Assembly (NCBI RefSeq): GCF_014218705.1
Contig: NZ_JABBJF010000024.1
Span: 22,486-86,485 of the forward strand
Direction: 5' to 3'
Length of the DNA: 64,000 nucleotides
From: Kluyvera sichuanensis
GTDB lineage: Bacteria; Pseudomonadota; Gammaproteobacteria; Enterobacterales; Enterobacteriaceae
A model generated the notes under the pieces. That model saw only the letters and a program-made list of their open reading frames with translations, was not told the origin of the DNA and searched no databases. The translations under genes and the position numbers were made by a program. This document shows, piece by piece, positions 17,996-26,398 of this stretch; the stretch's first letter is position 1; every line of letters starts with the position of its first letter.

Positions 17996-18028
17996 GGTTT
18001 CCTCATACACTTTACAGGCCTGTATAAC

Positions 18029-18055
18029 AGAATACCACCGTGTAGCGATTGACGA
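18029..18055 (-). promoter_or_regulatory. TTCGTCA-class promoter of the membrane protein/Mrr operon
   Basis: In gene sense TTCGTCA, 15 bases, TATTCT, ending about 35 bases before the start codon. Confidence 0.55.
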
Positions 18056-18074
18056 AGCATATCAGTGTATCTAG

Positions 18075-18383
18075 TTAATCATTCTCATCTCCCTCACAAG
18101 CAATTTGGCTCGGCATCCAATAAGGATGATTTGAAGTCTTGACGTAACTGAACACCATTCTGCATGGAACGCTCGTTAAGTTCGCAACTATCATACTTCT
18201 GTCACTGTTTTCAAGGAATTCAGCGCCAGAAAGTTCATTTTCATTCCAGAGACCAGCATTAGAAAGGGTTGCCATCGCATCTGGAAGCGCGTTTATTGCC
18301 TTGGTTGCGGGAATTGGTAATTTATCCCGACTTCCACAACCCAGGATAAGGAAGCATAAAAGAACAGTCGTGATAGATTTCAT
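18075..18383 (-). CDS. small lipoprotein
   Basis: 102 residues with a lipobox (LILGC, Cys at about 16) and a short mature domain with two further Cys. It overlaps the upstream gene by four bases (ATGA), so it is translated from the same transcript as the signal peptidase block. Small lipoproteins in transfer operons can act in entry exclusion or as channel parts. No family is recognisable here. Confidence 0.65.
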   Translation of the reverse strand: MKSITTVLLCFLILGCGSRDKLPIPATKAINALPDAMATLSNAGLWNENELSGAEFLENSDRSMIVANLTSVPCRMVFSYVKTSNHPYWMPSQIACEGDEND

Positions 18384-19015
18384 TCTCTCTTCCTCATTTT
18401 GGTGTTGTGGGTATTAAAGAGGTCGATGGCTTCAGTTCCCGTGATGGGTATCCAGTAAGGAGGGATGGCTGGAGCCTCATAAAATGGAATTCTCCCGCAG
18501 CCTGCTACGGGTAGAGAACAAACAAACAGGATTTCGTCGAACTGGTTTTCAAGTGCCCACAACTGGCTGTACCCAACTAATCCATTTAATTTTGCTTCAT
18601 GGTGAATTTTCAGAATCGAAAATACAGCCTTCGCAAAACCAAATGGTGGGTTACCAAAGCGTATTGGATCGATACCCAGCGATGTCAGTGCAGACTTCGA
18701 TATATCATTAAACCTATTGAATAGCGCAGAGCCATGTTCATGGTCTGTTCTTAGGGCAAAAGGAATAGTATTGTCGGGGCTAATTAAGCATTGCTCTTTG
18801 AATTGACGGAAACCAGACACACGTTGGATATGGCATTCGACTGATCGCAGAAACAAATCAGGCACACAAAAATCATGAGCAGTAAAACCTTCGAATCCTT
18901 CATCGTTACAGAGCTGGTTTGTTAACCTGAACCACAATTGGTAGGCAGATAGTACCTCCTCGTAAGTGCTTCTGACCTCCACATTATTGGTTTTGTAAAA
19001 GGTTTCGATCATCAT
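18380..19015 (-). CDS. hypothetical protein in the signal peptidase operon
   Basis: 211 residues, no N-terminal signal, with one hydrophobic stretch near 165-175 (FVCSLPVAGC). It starts with ATG ATG just after the signal peptidase stop and overlaps the lipoprotein gene. I do not recognise a domain. Co-translation with a leader peptidase and a lipoprotein suggests an envelope or transfer role. Confidence 0.6.
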   Translation of the reverse strand: MMIETFYKTNNVEVRSTYEEVLSAYQLWFRLTNQLCNDEGFEGFTAHDFCVPDLFLRSVECHIQRVSGFRQFKEQCLISPDNTIPFALRTDHEHGSALFNRFNDISKSALTSLGIDPIRFGNPPFGFAKAVFSILKIHHEAKLNGLVGYSQLWALENQFDEILFVCSLPVAGCGRIPFYEAPAIPPYWIPITGTEAIDLFNTHNTKMRKRE

Positions 19016-19021
19016 GACTGA

Positions 19022-19750
19022 TTACCTTTGATGCGGCTGCTGTCGTTGTTTAATGGAACGGTCACCTGAATCCCCACGCGCCAGAAAGCCTAAATTGACG
19101 ATCCTGAAATTTACTCGCCCTACGAGACTATCATGGGGAATGAGACCTCTGAGGTTCCTAGGTGTGCCAGGGGGATTGTCCCAGTAACGGGAATCAAGCG
19201 AATGGTCTCGGTTATCACCGGCCATAAAGTAGTATCCTTCGGGAATGATCCATTTCTTACCCGTTTTCACGTAGCCGATACGGTTATCTGTCTGGAAGAT
19301 ATAACTTTGACCGGCAGTGTCGGTATCTGCCTGGTATTGAGTAGTAAAACCATCTTTTTTAATCTGGTTTCCGTTTTGTTTACCGTTTATCGAGAAGATT
19401 TTCTCTTCGTTGTATGTGACGGTATCGCCAGGAATACCTAATACGCGTTTGACATAGTAAACGCCGGGAACAGAAGGGGCGTTAAAAACGAGTACGTCCC
19501 CACGCCTAATAGCGCGATGATCGAATAAACCACCTACACGCTGAGCGATAACCAAGTCTCCAGGTTTTATAGTTGGGTACATGGATTCTGTCGGGATCAG
19601 GAATACACCGCCGAGAAACTGAAAGGACACAATAACCGCAAGCGACAATGAGGAGGAAACTATCAACCAATGTTTTGGACGACGAGACCTTATCAGCTGA
19701 TAAGAGAGGTAAAGTGCAGAGATGATAAAAACAATAATTAACGGTTTCAT
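19022..19750 (-). CDS. type I signal peptidase (S26, LepB-like)
   Basis: 242 residues from the ATG at 19750, four bases after the stop of the upstream gene. Two N-terminal membrane segments are followed by the S26 boxes: Ser56 in IPTESMYPT, Lys101 in VYYVKRVLGIPGD, and MAGDNRDHSLDSRYW. The Ser-Lys pair is the catalytic dyad that removes signal peptides on the outer face of the inner membrane. Several large conjugative plasmids encode such a peptidase for pilin maturation, and the TraA-like pilin at 13019-13354 is the natural substrate. It is shorter than E. coli LepB (324 residues), as usual for plasmid forms. Confidence 0.9.
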   Translation of the reverse strand: MKPLIIVFIISALYLSYQLIRSRRPKHWLIVSSSLSLAVIVSFQFLGGVFLIPTESMYPTIKPGDLVIAQRVGGLFDHRAIRRGDVLVFNAPSVPGVYYVKRVLGIPGDTVTYNEEKIFSINGKQNGNQIKKDGFTTQYQADTDTAGQSYIFQTDNRIGYVKTGKKWIIPEGYYFMAGDNRDHSLDSRYWDNPPGTPRNLRGLIPHDSLVGRVNFRIVNLGFLARGDSGDRSIKQRQQPHQR

Positions 19751-19754
19751 GGAG

Positions 19755-20183
19755 TTATATACCACGCTTAATATTTTTTGCGTAATTAGAGAGCGATTTA
19801 CCCAAAAACAGGTATACGAGACAGGTGAAAAGGTAAACAAAATGGATGCTGGTGGTTTTTTGGGCTAAAGTGAAAAATTGGTTCGCCTGCCCACCAGCTA
19901 ATGTGTAATTGAGTTGAACTGTTGGTTTTTCAGCATCGACATAAAAACTTCTAGTTTTCATGAAGGTTAACGGCTTGAAAAATACTTTATAACCAACTCG
20001 TGCATAAATTGTGCATGTTGTAATGGTTATTACCAACGGCACATAGAATGGAATAATTGTATTGAGCCAGCACAATAATGACCACACCAGCACTGAATCC
20101 AGTAGAAACCTGGCAATAGAGTTGGCCTGCGTTCTGCCCGCTACCACCATAATGGGTATAAATTTAACCATGAAATCCACCAT
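19755..20183 (-). CDS. small inner-membrane protein upstream of the signal peptidase
   Basis: 142 residues with three to four hydrophobic segments (about 7-15, 28-60 and 115-128). ATG codons at 20183 and 20171 are both possible; the second has GGTGGA at good spacing. It ends four bases before the peptidase start. I recognise no family. Position suggests a pilin-processing or assembly helper. Confidence 0.55.
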   Translation of the reverse strand: MVDFMVKFIPIMVVAGRTQANSIARFLLDSVLVWSLLCWLNTIIPFYVPLVITITTCTIYARVGYKVFFKPLTFMKTRSFYVDAEKPTVQLNYTLAGGQANQFFTLAQKTTSIHFVYLFTCLVYLFLGKSLSNYAKNIKRGI

Positions 20184-20341
20184 AGTTATACTTGTTTACA
20201 CCATCTTATAGACAGACAAATTTTCTCCGACTTTTTTTGAACGCAAAACGACCCCGAAAAACGGACATTATATGGTCAGGAATTTCGATAGTTTAAGAGA
20301 ACATGGTAAATTTTTTCTATCGAAATTTGTGGAGAATTGAA
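20184..20341 (+). promoter_or_regulatory. divergent promoter region of the TelA-like operon
   Basis: 158 AT-rich bases. CAAAACGACCCC at 20244-20255 partly matches the 18-base element upstream of traI. CATTATAT at about 20266-20273 could be a -10 for the plus-strand operon. Confidence 0.4.
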
Positions 20342-21112
20342 ATGAGCAGTGATGCCACTAAGATGGTTGAAGCCTTTGTTAAAGACCCATTAAGTTACGA
20401 TAGATTTGGGCCAGAGCTTATTTCAAATCAAAAATGTGTCCTCAACATCAATGGGCATGAAATGTCAATTGATGAAGCAGTTAAGATGAGTGATATTGAA
20501 AAGTCGCTCTTAGATGAAATTTACCATCTCATAGACGCAATGACAAAAGCGGAAGTCAATTTCTCAAAGGGAAAAAAGAATCTTTTTCGTCGGATGTTCG
20601 ATCATTTAACAGGTTCCGAAATCTTACGGAAAGCCCAGCTAGATATTTATAACAAAGTAGTTATGAAACTATGCGAACGGATACCTGATCATTTCAAAAT
20701 GCTAACCGCTCATGCTGAAATCACGAAGGGTTTGGAGGCAATCTATGCGCAAGATATTCATCAGCTAGAGGTTTTCATAGATGTTGTTGAGTCATATCTG
20801 AAAAATAAGAACGAGTGTGACTATAGTGTCACAAGCAATGAATATATGGCAATTAACAGGCTACGGATAAGAGTTAATAACTTTCAGGGAGTTCTTGTTG
20901 GTTTAAAACTAAGTCAGGTTCAAGCACAAATGAGCTATGAAACAGCTGTCGATGTAAAAGATAGCCTTCGAGATATTAAAGATAATTTATTACCTATGTG
21001 GGAAGGGCAGGCTAAGAACATCAACGCCAGTGGTGTTTGTAGTGGTATTGATGAAGTGGCTCATGAAAAATTCAAGAAGCTGGTCAATAAATTAAATAAG
21101 AACATAAGGTGA
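20342..21112 (+). CDS. hypothetical helical protein, first gene of the TelA-like operon
   Basis: 256 residues from the ATG at 20342 (TGGAG upstream). Soluble, strongly helical, rich in Lys, Glu and Asn, without signal or membrane segments. The gene is clearly AT-richer than its neighbours, as are the next two, indicating a separately acquired three-gene unit. It precedes the TelA-like gene by six bases. No family is recognised. Confidence 0.7.
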   Translation: MSSDATKMVEAFVKDPLSYDRFGPELISNQKCVLNINGHEMSIDEAVKMSDIEKSLLDEIYHLIDAMTKAEVNFSKGKKNLFRRMFDHLTGSEILRKAQLDIYNKVVMKLCERIPDHFKMLTAHAEITKGLEAIYAQDIHQLEVFIDVVESYLKNKNECDYSVTSNEYMAINRLRIRVNNFQGVLVGLKLSQVQAQMSYETAVDVKDSLRDIKDNLLPMWEGQAKNINASGVCSGIDEVAHEKFKKLVNKLNKNIR

Positions 21113-21118
21113 GATAAC

Positions 21119-22234
21119 ATGAAGATCATAAATAGTATTGATATATTAGATGTCAAAGTGGCTAAGGAATTTGATAAATATGCTGTTGATGTAAGTATGG
21201 AATCATCAATAAAAGATGCAGTCAGATCTTTCCAGATTGGTGATATTGATGCCGCGCATAACTTTGGACGATTGGAGGACACTACTGATATTAATTATCT
21301 TGATAACCTCCTTCTCAGCGTCAGCTCATCATCTCAGGGCAAGAAGGGAGAGACTCTGAATGAGATTGTTGCACTGGCTCGTGAAGTCAGTAATGCAGTC
21401 GAACCAAGTTATCTTCAAAAGAAACTGTCACGGATACCGTATGTTGGGCCTTTCATAATGAAAGCCATCGGTCTTCATTTTAGTGCAATGTCAAGATTTG
21501 ATTCAGTTAAAGGACAAATCGATATTTTAACCTCGGATATCGAAAGCATATCGGAGGGGTTGTTTGAAATGAATAAAAATATTGATGGAATGTATGACCA
21601 AGCTTTAACTAGTGTAAAAAATACAGGGGTTAACATTGTAGCTGCCTATTACATTCTGGAGAAGTTACAAACAGTTCAGGCTTCTATTCGTAAGGAACTA
21701 AAAAATCAGCCTGATAATACCATGCTGAGCATGGAAGCAATGAATATTGAACATCAAATCGCCCTCATAACAAAACGTCGAAATGACATGATCACGGAAC
21801 AACAAAAGGCATTTGAAGACCTAAAGATGATGAAAATGATGAAGTTCAATAACCTCTCGATGGTAGACCAGTTTGAAACTATTATTAAAGTAACGATACC
21901 ATCTTCTAAACGCAGCCATCTTATTATTGACCAGGCCGAAAGGAGTGATAAAAGCTCATTACTGATTCAGGCAATTGGTGATTCTGTAAATCAACAAGCC
22001 AGACGTCAAGCTTTGTTAGTAAAAGAGAGCAGTATTCGTGTAGCCAAAACAGCTAATCGTACTGTATATGATGTTGAGACAATTGATTACATATCAAACC
22101 AGATCAATGAGGCCGGTCGAGAAATTAAAAAAATCCACGACCGAGCCAAGACGCAACATACCCAGCTTGAAGCTCGCGCAGCGCAATGGAAGGAGAAGCG
22201 TTTTATGGTAGCAAAAGAACTGTCTTCCAAATAA
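21119..22234 (+). CDS. TelA/KlaA-like toxic-anion-resistance family protein
   Basis: 371 residues, almost entirely helical. The segment from about 98 shows the TelA family course: RIPYVGPFIMKAIG, then MSRFDSVKGQIDILTSDIESI, long coiled helices, and a C-terminal series with IAKTANRT-like and DYISNQINEAG patterns. TelA proteins are linked to tellurite resistance, colicin tolerance and phage-related phenotypes, with unknown mechanism. It has AAGGTGAG before the start and lies between an unknown soluble protein and a membrane protein, comparable in build to the IncP kilA (klaABC) operon. Family assignment is by pattern only. Confidence 0.6.
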   Translation: MKIINSIDILDVKVAKEFDKYAVDVSMESSIKDAVRSFQIGDIDAAHNFGRLEDTTDINYLDNLLLSVSSSSQGKKGETLNEIVALAREVSNAVEPSYLQKKLSRIPYVGPFIMKAIGLHFSAMSRFDSVKGQIDILTSDIESISEGLFEMNKNIDGMYDQALTSVKNTGVNIVAAYYILEKLQTVQASIRKELKNQPDNTMLSMEAMNIEHQIALITKRRNDMITEQQKAFEDLKMMKMMKFNNLSMVDQFETIIKVTIPSSKRSHLIIDQAERSDKSSLLIQAIGDSVNQQARRQALLVKESSIRVAKTANRTVYDVETIDYISNQINEAGREIKKIHDRAKTQHTQLEARAAQWKEKRFMVAKELSSK

Positions 22235-22257
22235 TAGTTAAATTTAGAGGATGTGCT

Positions 22258-23232
22258 ATGGCTAGAATCAGAAAAAGTAATCCATATGATGATGTTGAGA
22301 ATGCTATTAGACGGAAGCGTGATAGAGCTATATATTTTACCTTAGCTATATCTCTAATCTTCGCTATTATATTTCTAATATTATGGTTTTGTATTCCATC
22401 AGACATGCCAGTAGATGAGCAAGTCAAACAGGTTTCTGACGATATATTCAACATTCTACGCTCCAATGAGTTAGTTCCTGAAAATGCTTTTGATACGATT
22501 GGATCATTTATTTCCATATATGGAAGAGTTGGTGTGGGTGTATGTATATTGATTGTAATACTAGGGGCAATTATTAATGGGAATGGTTTACAACTTGAGA
22601 TAATGACAAGTTGCATAGTATTGTTTGTAGGGTTTAATTTATTTATTGCTGCATTTGGTGATGAGCCTCATAATTATAAATACAATACCGACAAAATAAG
22701 TACTGCTATGAAAACTGGAGACTTGGACTCTTTGTATGAAATCTATGGAGACAGAGGGAGTTTACTAAGAAAGTCAGTTGAAAAAGCACTTGCAGATCCT
22801 AAACCAGCTACTGCAAAAAAACTGGGAGATATCGATGGCCTGTTACTCAGAGGTGTAATAATTACTGCTGAAAAAGTATCTGATAGCAATTATAAAAATC
22901 ATCTTGGAAACTTGGTTTTGTTAATGCCTGAATATAAAGAGGATAGTGTCAAAGACAAAAACACACTGTTTGATTCACAACTTTATAAAGCTATTGATTA
23001 CCATATTTATGACATTGGTTACAAGTCTGGTGCGCTTGCTTCAAATCCTCTTTCTGCTTGGAAGTCGGGAAATGATCTTAAATCCAATTATATTAAATAT
23101 ATTATAAAAAGTACTGCTCTAATATTTTTTATACTTGCCGTAATTTTTGTGGTGATTATACTGCTGACGGTTAGAAATGGCCGTAGGCTTACTTATTTGA
23201 TAGAGTCTAATATTAAATATCTGTCGAAATAA
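22258..23232 (+). CDS. integral membrane protein, third gene of the TelA-like operon
   Basis: 324 residues from the ATG at 22258 (GAGGA upstream). A basic start is followed by membrane segments at about 26-46, 90-110, 118-135 and 285-306, with a soluble loop of about 145 residues between the third and fourth. It is very AT-rich. With the TelA-like gene it recalls the KlaB/KlaC pairing, but I see no sequence motif that proves it. A terminator follows directly. Confidence 0.65.
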   Translation: MARIRKSNPYDDVENAIRRKRDRAIYFTLAISLIFAIIFLILWFCIPSDMPVDEQVKQVSDDIFNILRSNELVPENAFDTIGSFISIYGRVGVGVCILIVILGAIINGNGLQLEIMTSCIVLFVGFNLFIAAFGDEPHNYKYNTDKISTAMKTGDLDSLYEIYGDRGSLLRKSVEKALADPKPATAKKLGDIDGLLLRGVIITAEKVSDSNYKNHLGNLVLLMPEYKEDSVKDKNTLFDSQLYKAIDYHIYDIGYKSGALASNPLSAWKSGNDLKSNYIKYIIKSTALIFFILAVIFVVIILLTVRNGRRLTYLIESNIKYLSK

Positions 23233-23233
23233 A

Positions 23234-23264
23234 ATAAAACGCCCTTAAGGGCGTTTTATTTTTG
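23234..23264 (+). terminator. Rho-independent terminator of the TelA-like operon
   Basis: The palindrome ATAAAACGCCC/GGGCGTTTTAT with a TTAA centre (23234-23259), followed by a T-run. Confidence 0.85.
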
Positions 23265-23269
23265 TGTGC

Positions 23270-23458
23270 TTATTTACCATCCGTTTCATCATCTACTTTC
23301 TGAGTCATGATTGGAGGCGGCGCTTCATTATCAATTTTCCTACGGCCTTCATCGCTGAAGAAGATTTTCCAGATAAAGTGCCCGACAAAAAGGATTCCGC
23401 ATCCTATAATCAGCGCCCAGTCGAAAGTGTCAAATGGTCTGTTAAAATAATCAAACAT
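23270..23458 (-). CDS. small single-pass membrane protein
   Basis: 62 residues from the ATG at 23458 (TGGAG upstream). One membrane segment at about 14-34 (WALIIGCGILFVGHFIWKIFF) and a charged tail with a PPP motif. It follows the Myb-repeat gene after 35 bases on the same strand. Function unknown. Confidence 0.55.
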   Translation of the reverse strand: MFDYFNRPFDTFDWALIIGCGILFVGHFIWKIFFSDEGRRKIDNEAPPPIMTQKVDDETDGK

Positions 23459-23493
23459 ATAGTTCTCCAGGGTAGAGTTCGTGACTAAGCCCG

Positions 23494-24684
23494 TTAAACG
23501 TTGTGTGGATAATTGCTCCACCAGACCGGGCAATGCAATTCATTGTTTTTTTCAGACCATCCGGCATCTATGAGTAATCTCTTCACAAAAAATGGCTGGT
23601 TTCTGAAGATATCTGTAGAAATTGATGTAGCTTTAATGACACTTCCTTTTTCACCAGGTTTTGTTGGTTTCTCGTAACGCGTTATACCGATATGCTGTAG
23701 ACGTGACCTAATCGCGCCATCTGTCCTATTCATTTTCTTGGCAATCACTTCTATTGAACGATGCTCAGATAGAAGTGTAATTAAAAACTTATAGTTTCCA
23801 CATACCCATTTGGCTGGTTTTTGTGGTTCTCTTTGGTTCCGTTCAGGCACTGATCTTTCCTTAATTTGTTGTGGTTTTTCACTATCACAATCAATGTCAG
23901 TTCTGGCCGGGTAATTTGAAATGGTTTTATCTGGTACGGTTTCATAGATAATTTCATTAAGCACTATATGCTTGCTCCACCAATCTGGGGCGGTAAGGTC
24001 GAATCCATCAATGTGCCAGCCGAATTCGATTAGTGGCAGGACATCAAGAAAACGTTTTTTTGATAATTTCGCAGAACTTATTTTTTTATTTAACCATATA
24101 ACCGTACTAGATGAATCGTCTTCAGCGCCCACGGTAATCATTCCAAGCTCTATAAGTTGCTGAAGAGTGGATTGATGGCTTCTTAAGGTAAGCTCGGCAA
24201 GTGCCGTTTTACTGATACCATGTTGTATCGCCTTAAGTAAGACCCGAGTATCGTCAGGAGTCCACGGTTTACCGGTAATGAGGTGTGAAGATGTTTTCTT
24301 ATGTAGCTGATCAGTATCCTCATCTTCGGGTACTAACAGGCTTGTGTTTCTTGTTCGCCACCATTCTGGAGAGTACAGAACATTTTCACCATTTATGCAG
24401 TGTGCTACCCATCCATTATCTAGCAGGGTTTTAAGAGTTATACCTGAAGCTGGTTCAGCCGGTGGCACTCTGATTGAAGAGTTAGGCTTGAGGGTAATTT
24501 CGTTAGGCTCGGAGAGATTTTCTCTTATGAGAAGGTATAAATCCAACTCGATACATCTTAACTGGATTATCCTTTCATTGTATCCAAGAATGGACGTAAG
24601 CGCTGCAAATGAGTAACCATCCTTAAGCCCTTTTATAAGCTTCAGATCTTCAGCTGGTGACCATGACGGTAATTTCTTCTTCAT
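23494..24684 (-). CDS. protein with three alternating Myb/SANT-like and GW-PxWW modules
   Basis: 396 residues. Three helix-turn-helix-like segments of about 42 residues occur at 8-47 (WSPAEDLKLIKGL), 140-181 (WTPDDTRVLLKAI) and 293-333 (WVCGNYKFLITLL ... GAIRSRLQHIG). Each is followed, after a linker, by a short module with GW and a terminal WW pair: LLDNGW...PEWW (87-109), LIEFGW...PDWW (218-236) and LIDAGW...PVWW (371-389). So a two-part unit is repeated three times. The first part resembles Myb/SANT or GcrA-type DNA-binding helices. The second is unknown to me. A DNA-binding role is inferred. The CAAAACG element lies 64 bases upstream. Confidence 0.65.
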   Translation of the reverse strand: MKKKLPSWSPAEDLKLIKGLKDGYSFAALTSILGYNERIIQLRCIELDLYLLIRENLSEPNEITLKPNSSIRVPPAEPASGITLKTLLDNGWVAHCINGENVLYSPEWWRTRNTSLLVPEDEDTDQLHKKTSSHLITGKPWTPDDTRVLLKAIQHGISKTALAELTLRSHQSTLQQLIELGMITVGAEDDSSSTVIWLNKKISSAKLSKKRFLDVLPLIEFGWHIDGFDLTAPDWWSKHIVLNEIIYETVPDKTISNYPARTDIDCDSEKPQQIKERSVPERNQREPQKPAKWVCGNYKFLITLLSEHRSIEVIAKKMNRTDGAIRSRLQHIGITRYEKPTKPGEKGSVIKATSISTDIFRNQPFFVKRLLIDAGWSEKNNELHCPVWWSNYPHNV

Positions 24685-24747
24685 TCACTTGCCTTAGAGT
24701 GAACTAAATATTTCTGATATTACTTGTAAATCAATAATTCTTGAATC

Positions 24748-24765
24748 GAGAATGGGGGCGTTTTG
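24748..24765 (-). promoter_or_regulatory. 18-base CAAAACG element upstream of the Myb-repeat gene
   Basis: In gene sense CAAAACGCCCCCATTCTC. It differs at two positions from the copy at 49466-49483 and is related to the traI copy at 9412-9429. Confidence 0.5.
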
Positions 24766-24796
24766 AGGTGTATAAATCGCACTTAGACTCGACCAT

Positions 24797-25195
24797 TTAG
24801 TATCCGTGGTTGAAGAGCTCCTCAACTCCAGCATTTACGACATCCTGGTTTCCAGGGATGTAACGTGGCCAGCCTTCTACCTCTTTGATGTTCTTAACGA
24901 TAACTCCTTCGAAGCCAAATTGATCTGCCGATATATCAACAATATGGAATTCATCGTTGTTGGAGATCTCACACCAGTAATGACCGAACCCGCCATACAT
25001 AGTGAATAACCCGCCGTCAGATTTCCCATCGCCACCTCTAATCACAGCTGATAACCCTTTGCTATGTGCCAGACGAGCTAATAGCAGACTGGCAAATAGG
25101 CATGTGCCCGTTGTGTCATCGGTATCACAGTCAGCGAGGATACCGTTCAGTAATGCCCGTGCTTCAGTCGCAACATCATTAATGAGGTTTTTCAT
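24797..25195 (-). CDS. transglutaminase-like cysteine protein
   Basis: 132 residues, cytoplasmic. A Cys at the start of a helix (TTGTCLFASLLLARLA), a His in GHYWCEI and an Asp in HIVDISADQFG follow the Cys-His-Asp order of transglutaminase-like/papain-fold hydrolases. Its substrate is unknown. It resembles the protein at 26399-26824 in the H-x-W-x-E ... VD region. The start has only a weak ribosome-binding site. Confidence 0.55.
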   Translation of the reverse strand: MKNLINDVATEARALLNGILADCDTDDTTGTCLFASLLLARLAHSKGLSAVIRGGDGKSDGGLFTMYGGFGHYWCEISNNDEFHIVDISADQFGFEGVIVKNIKEVEGWPRYIPGNQDVVNAGVEELFNHGY

Positions 25196-25302
25196 CAGGG
25201 TTACTTATCGCAAATCGGTTTCAGGGGATTCTGCCAGACAGGCCGTAGCGTGACAATTTTTTATGACCCCAATAGGGGGCGAAATTAACGGGTCTTAGAA
25301 TT

Positions 25303-25330
25303 TCGTCACCGATGAATGTTGCGTTAATCT
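25303..25330 (+). promoter_or_regulatory. TTCGTCA-class promoter of the 168-residue gene
   Basis: TTTCGTCA, then 16 bases, then TAATCT, on the plus strand and about 25 bases before the start codon. It is the only plus-strand member of the family, and the motif is reversed with the gene, as expected for a promoter element. Confidence 0.6.
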
Positions 25331-25355
25331 TTTTTTATATAAAGAGGAGCTAACC

Positions 25356-25862
25356 ATGAATAAAATGAAGTACAGTGCAGTATTGAATGAATGGAATTTT
25401 AAGTATGATTCTGCTGAAAGATTCGGTGACTCACACTTTCTTTATATCCATAATTTCATGAACGATCAGAGCCAGTTACTTGGTATTATCATAGCTGATT
25501 TTTTGAAGGTTCCTCAGATAGAACTTCTTCCTATTCAGACCGCCATAGATAACCTTGTAAGGTTATTAAAGGTTCAGACATCCAGGTCGTTAACGTCTGA
25601 TGAGGGTGTTGATCTTGCTCAATTCCTCACTCAGTACCTCAGACAGACACAATCTTATGCTGCGGTTTCAAGTATGTGTCCGGTTGGTCAAAAGTTGAAT
25701 TTTTTCCTGAACATCTACCCAAGAAAAGGTAATAAAGAGTTTTCTTTTCGATTATTCGCAATCACCACACTCAATGAAATTACAAGCGTGTCTGAATTTG
25801 TTGAAATGGCACATAGTACTCAACAAAGTGATCTGATTAATAATCCTGGTTATTTTGTTTGA
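25356..25862 (+). CDS. hypothetical protein
   Basis: 168 residues, soluble, mixed alpha/beta, no motif that I recognise. AGAGGAG precedes the ATG. It has its own promoter (25303-25330) and terminator (25890-25923), so it is a single-gene unit of the TTCGTCA regulon. Confidence 0.65.
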   Translation: MNKMKYSAVLNEWNFKYDSAERFGDSHFLYIHNFMNDQSQLLGIIIADFLKVPQIELLPIQTAIDNLVRLLKVQTSRSLTSDEGVDLAQFLTQYLRQTQSYAAVSSMCPVGQKLNFFLNIYPRKGNKEFSFRLFAITTLNEITSVSEFVEMAHSTQQSDLINNPGYFV

Positions 25863-25889
25863 TTACTAAATAATTCCATATTGAAATCA

Positions 25890-25923
25890 TTAACCATCAC
25901 TTAACAGTGATGGTTTTTTGTTT
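25890..25923 (+). terminator. Rho-independent terminator
   Basis: AACCATCAC (25892-25900) pairs with GTGATGGTT (25907-25915) and is followed by a T-run. The 210 bases after it show no gene and are very AT-rich. Confidence 0.85.
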
Positions 25924-26131
25924 TATTTCAATTATCTTTTTGTTCGATATGACTATCTGCTTTTTATAATCTGATTTCACTTACTATCATGCTGATACTA
26001 CTAGGTAAAATGGTCGTGATGACTTTAATTCATGCTATTCCATTGAGATTTGTGTTTACAATCAATAAAAATATTGTTAATAAAATGTAATCCTTAACAT
26101 AAATCAACATGGATATGGAACCTACACTACA

Positions 26132-26353
26132 ATGGCAAAGAAAAACATACATCAGGAAGAGATTGTATTCGCGAAGAAACAGCTTGTTCTCCTTGCAACA
26201 TTAAAAGGGAAGGTAAGTGAATTGATTCTAAAGTGGGAAGGGAACATTGGAGCTGAGACTCCTGACTATCATCTTTTAATGAACCAACTTGAGTCAGTAG
26301 AAAAGCAAATATTTTCTAAGATTGGTGCTTGGAAAAAGACATCTTTGCTTTGA
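26132..26353 (+). CDS. small hypothetical helical protein
   Basis: 73 residues, basic, predicted as two helices (a heptad-like LLATLKGKVSELILKW and MNQLESVEKQI). The ribosome-binding site is poor (GGAA), so the start is uncertain. It converges on the 26399 gene. No family recognised. Confidence 0.45.
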   Translation: MAKKNIHQEEIVFAKKQLVLLATLKGKVSELILKWEGNIGAETPDYHLLMNQLESVEKQIFSKIGAWKKTSLL

Positions 26354-26398
26354 GTGTCAGTGAAGAAAAACTTTATGAACAAACTTAATCCTCCTGCT

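Noticed and set aside
20011..20030. Ter-like sequence GCATGTTGTAATGG
   Set aside because: Matches the GTTGTAA core but lacks the following CTA and lies inside a coding region.
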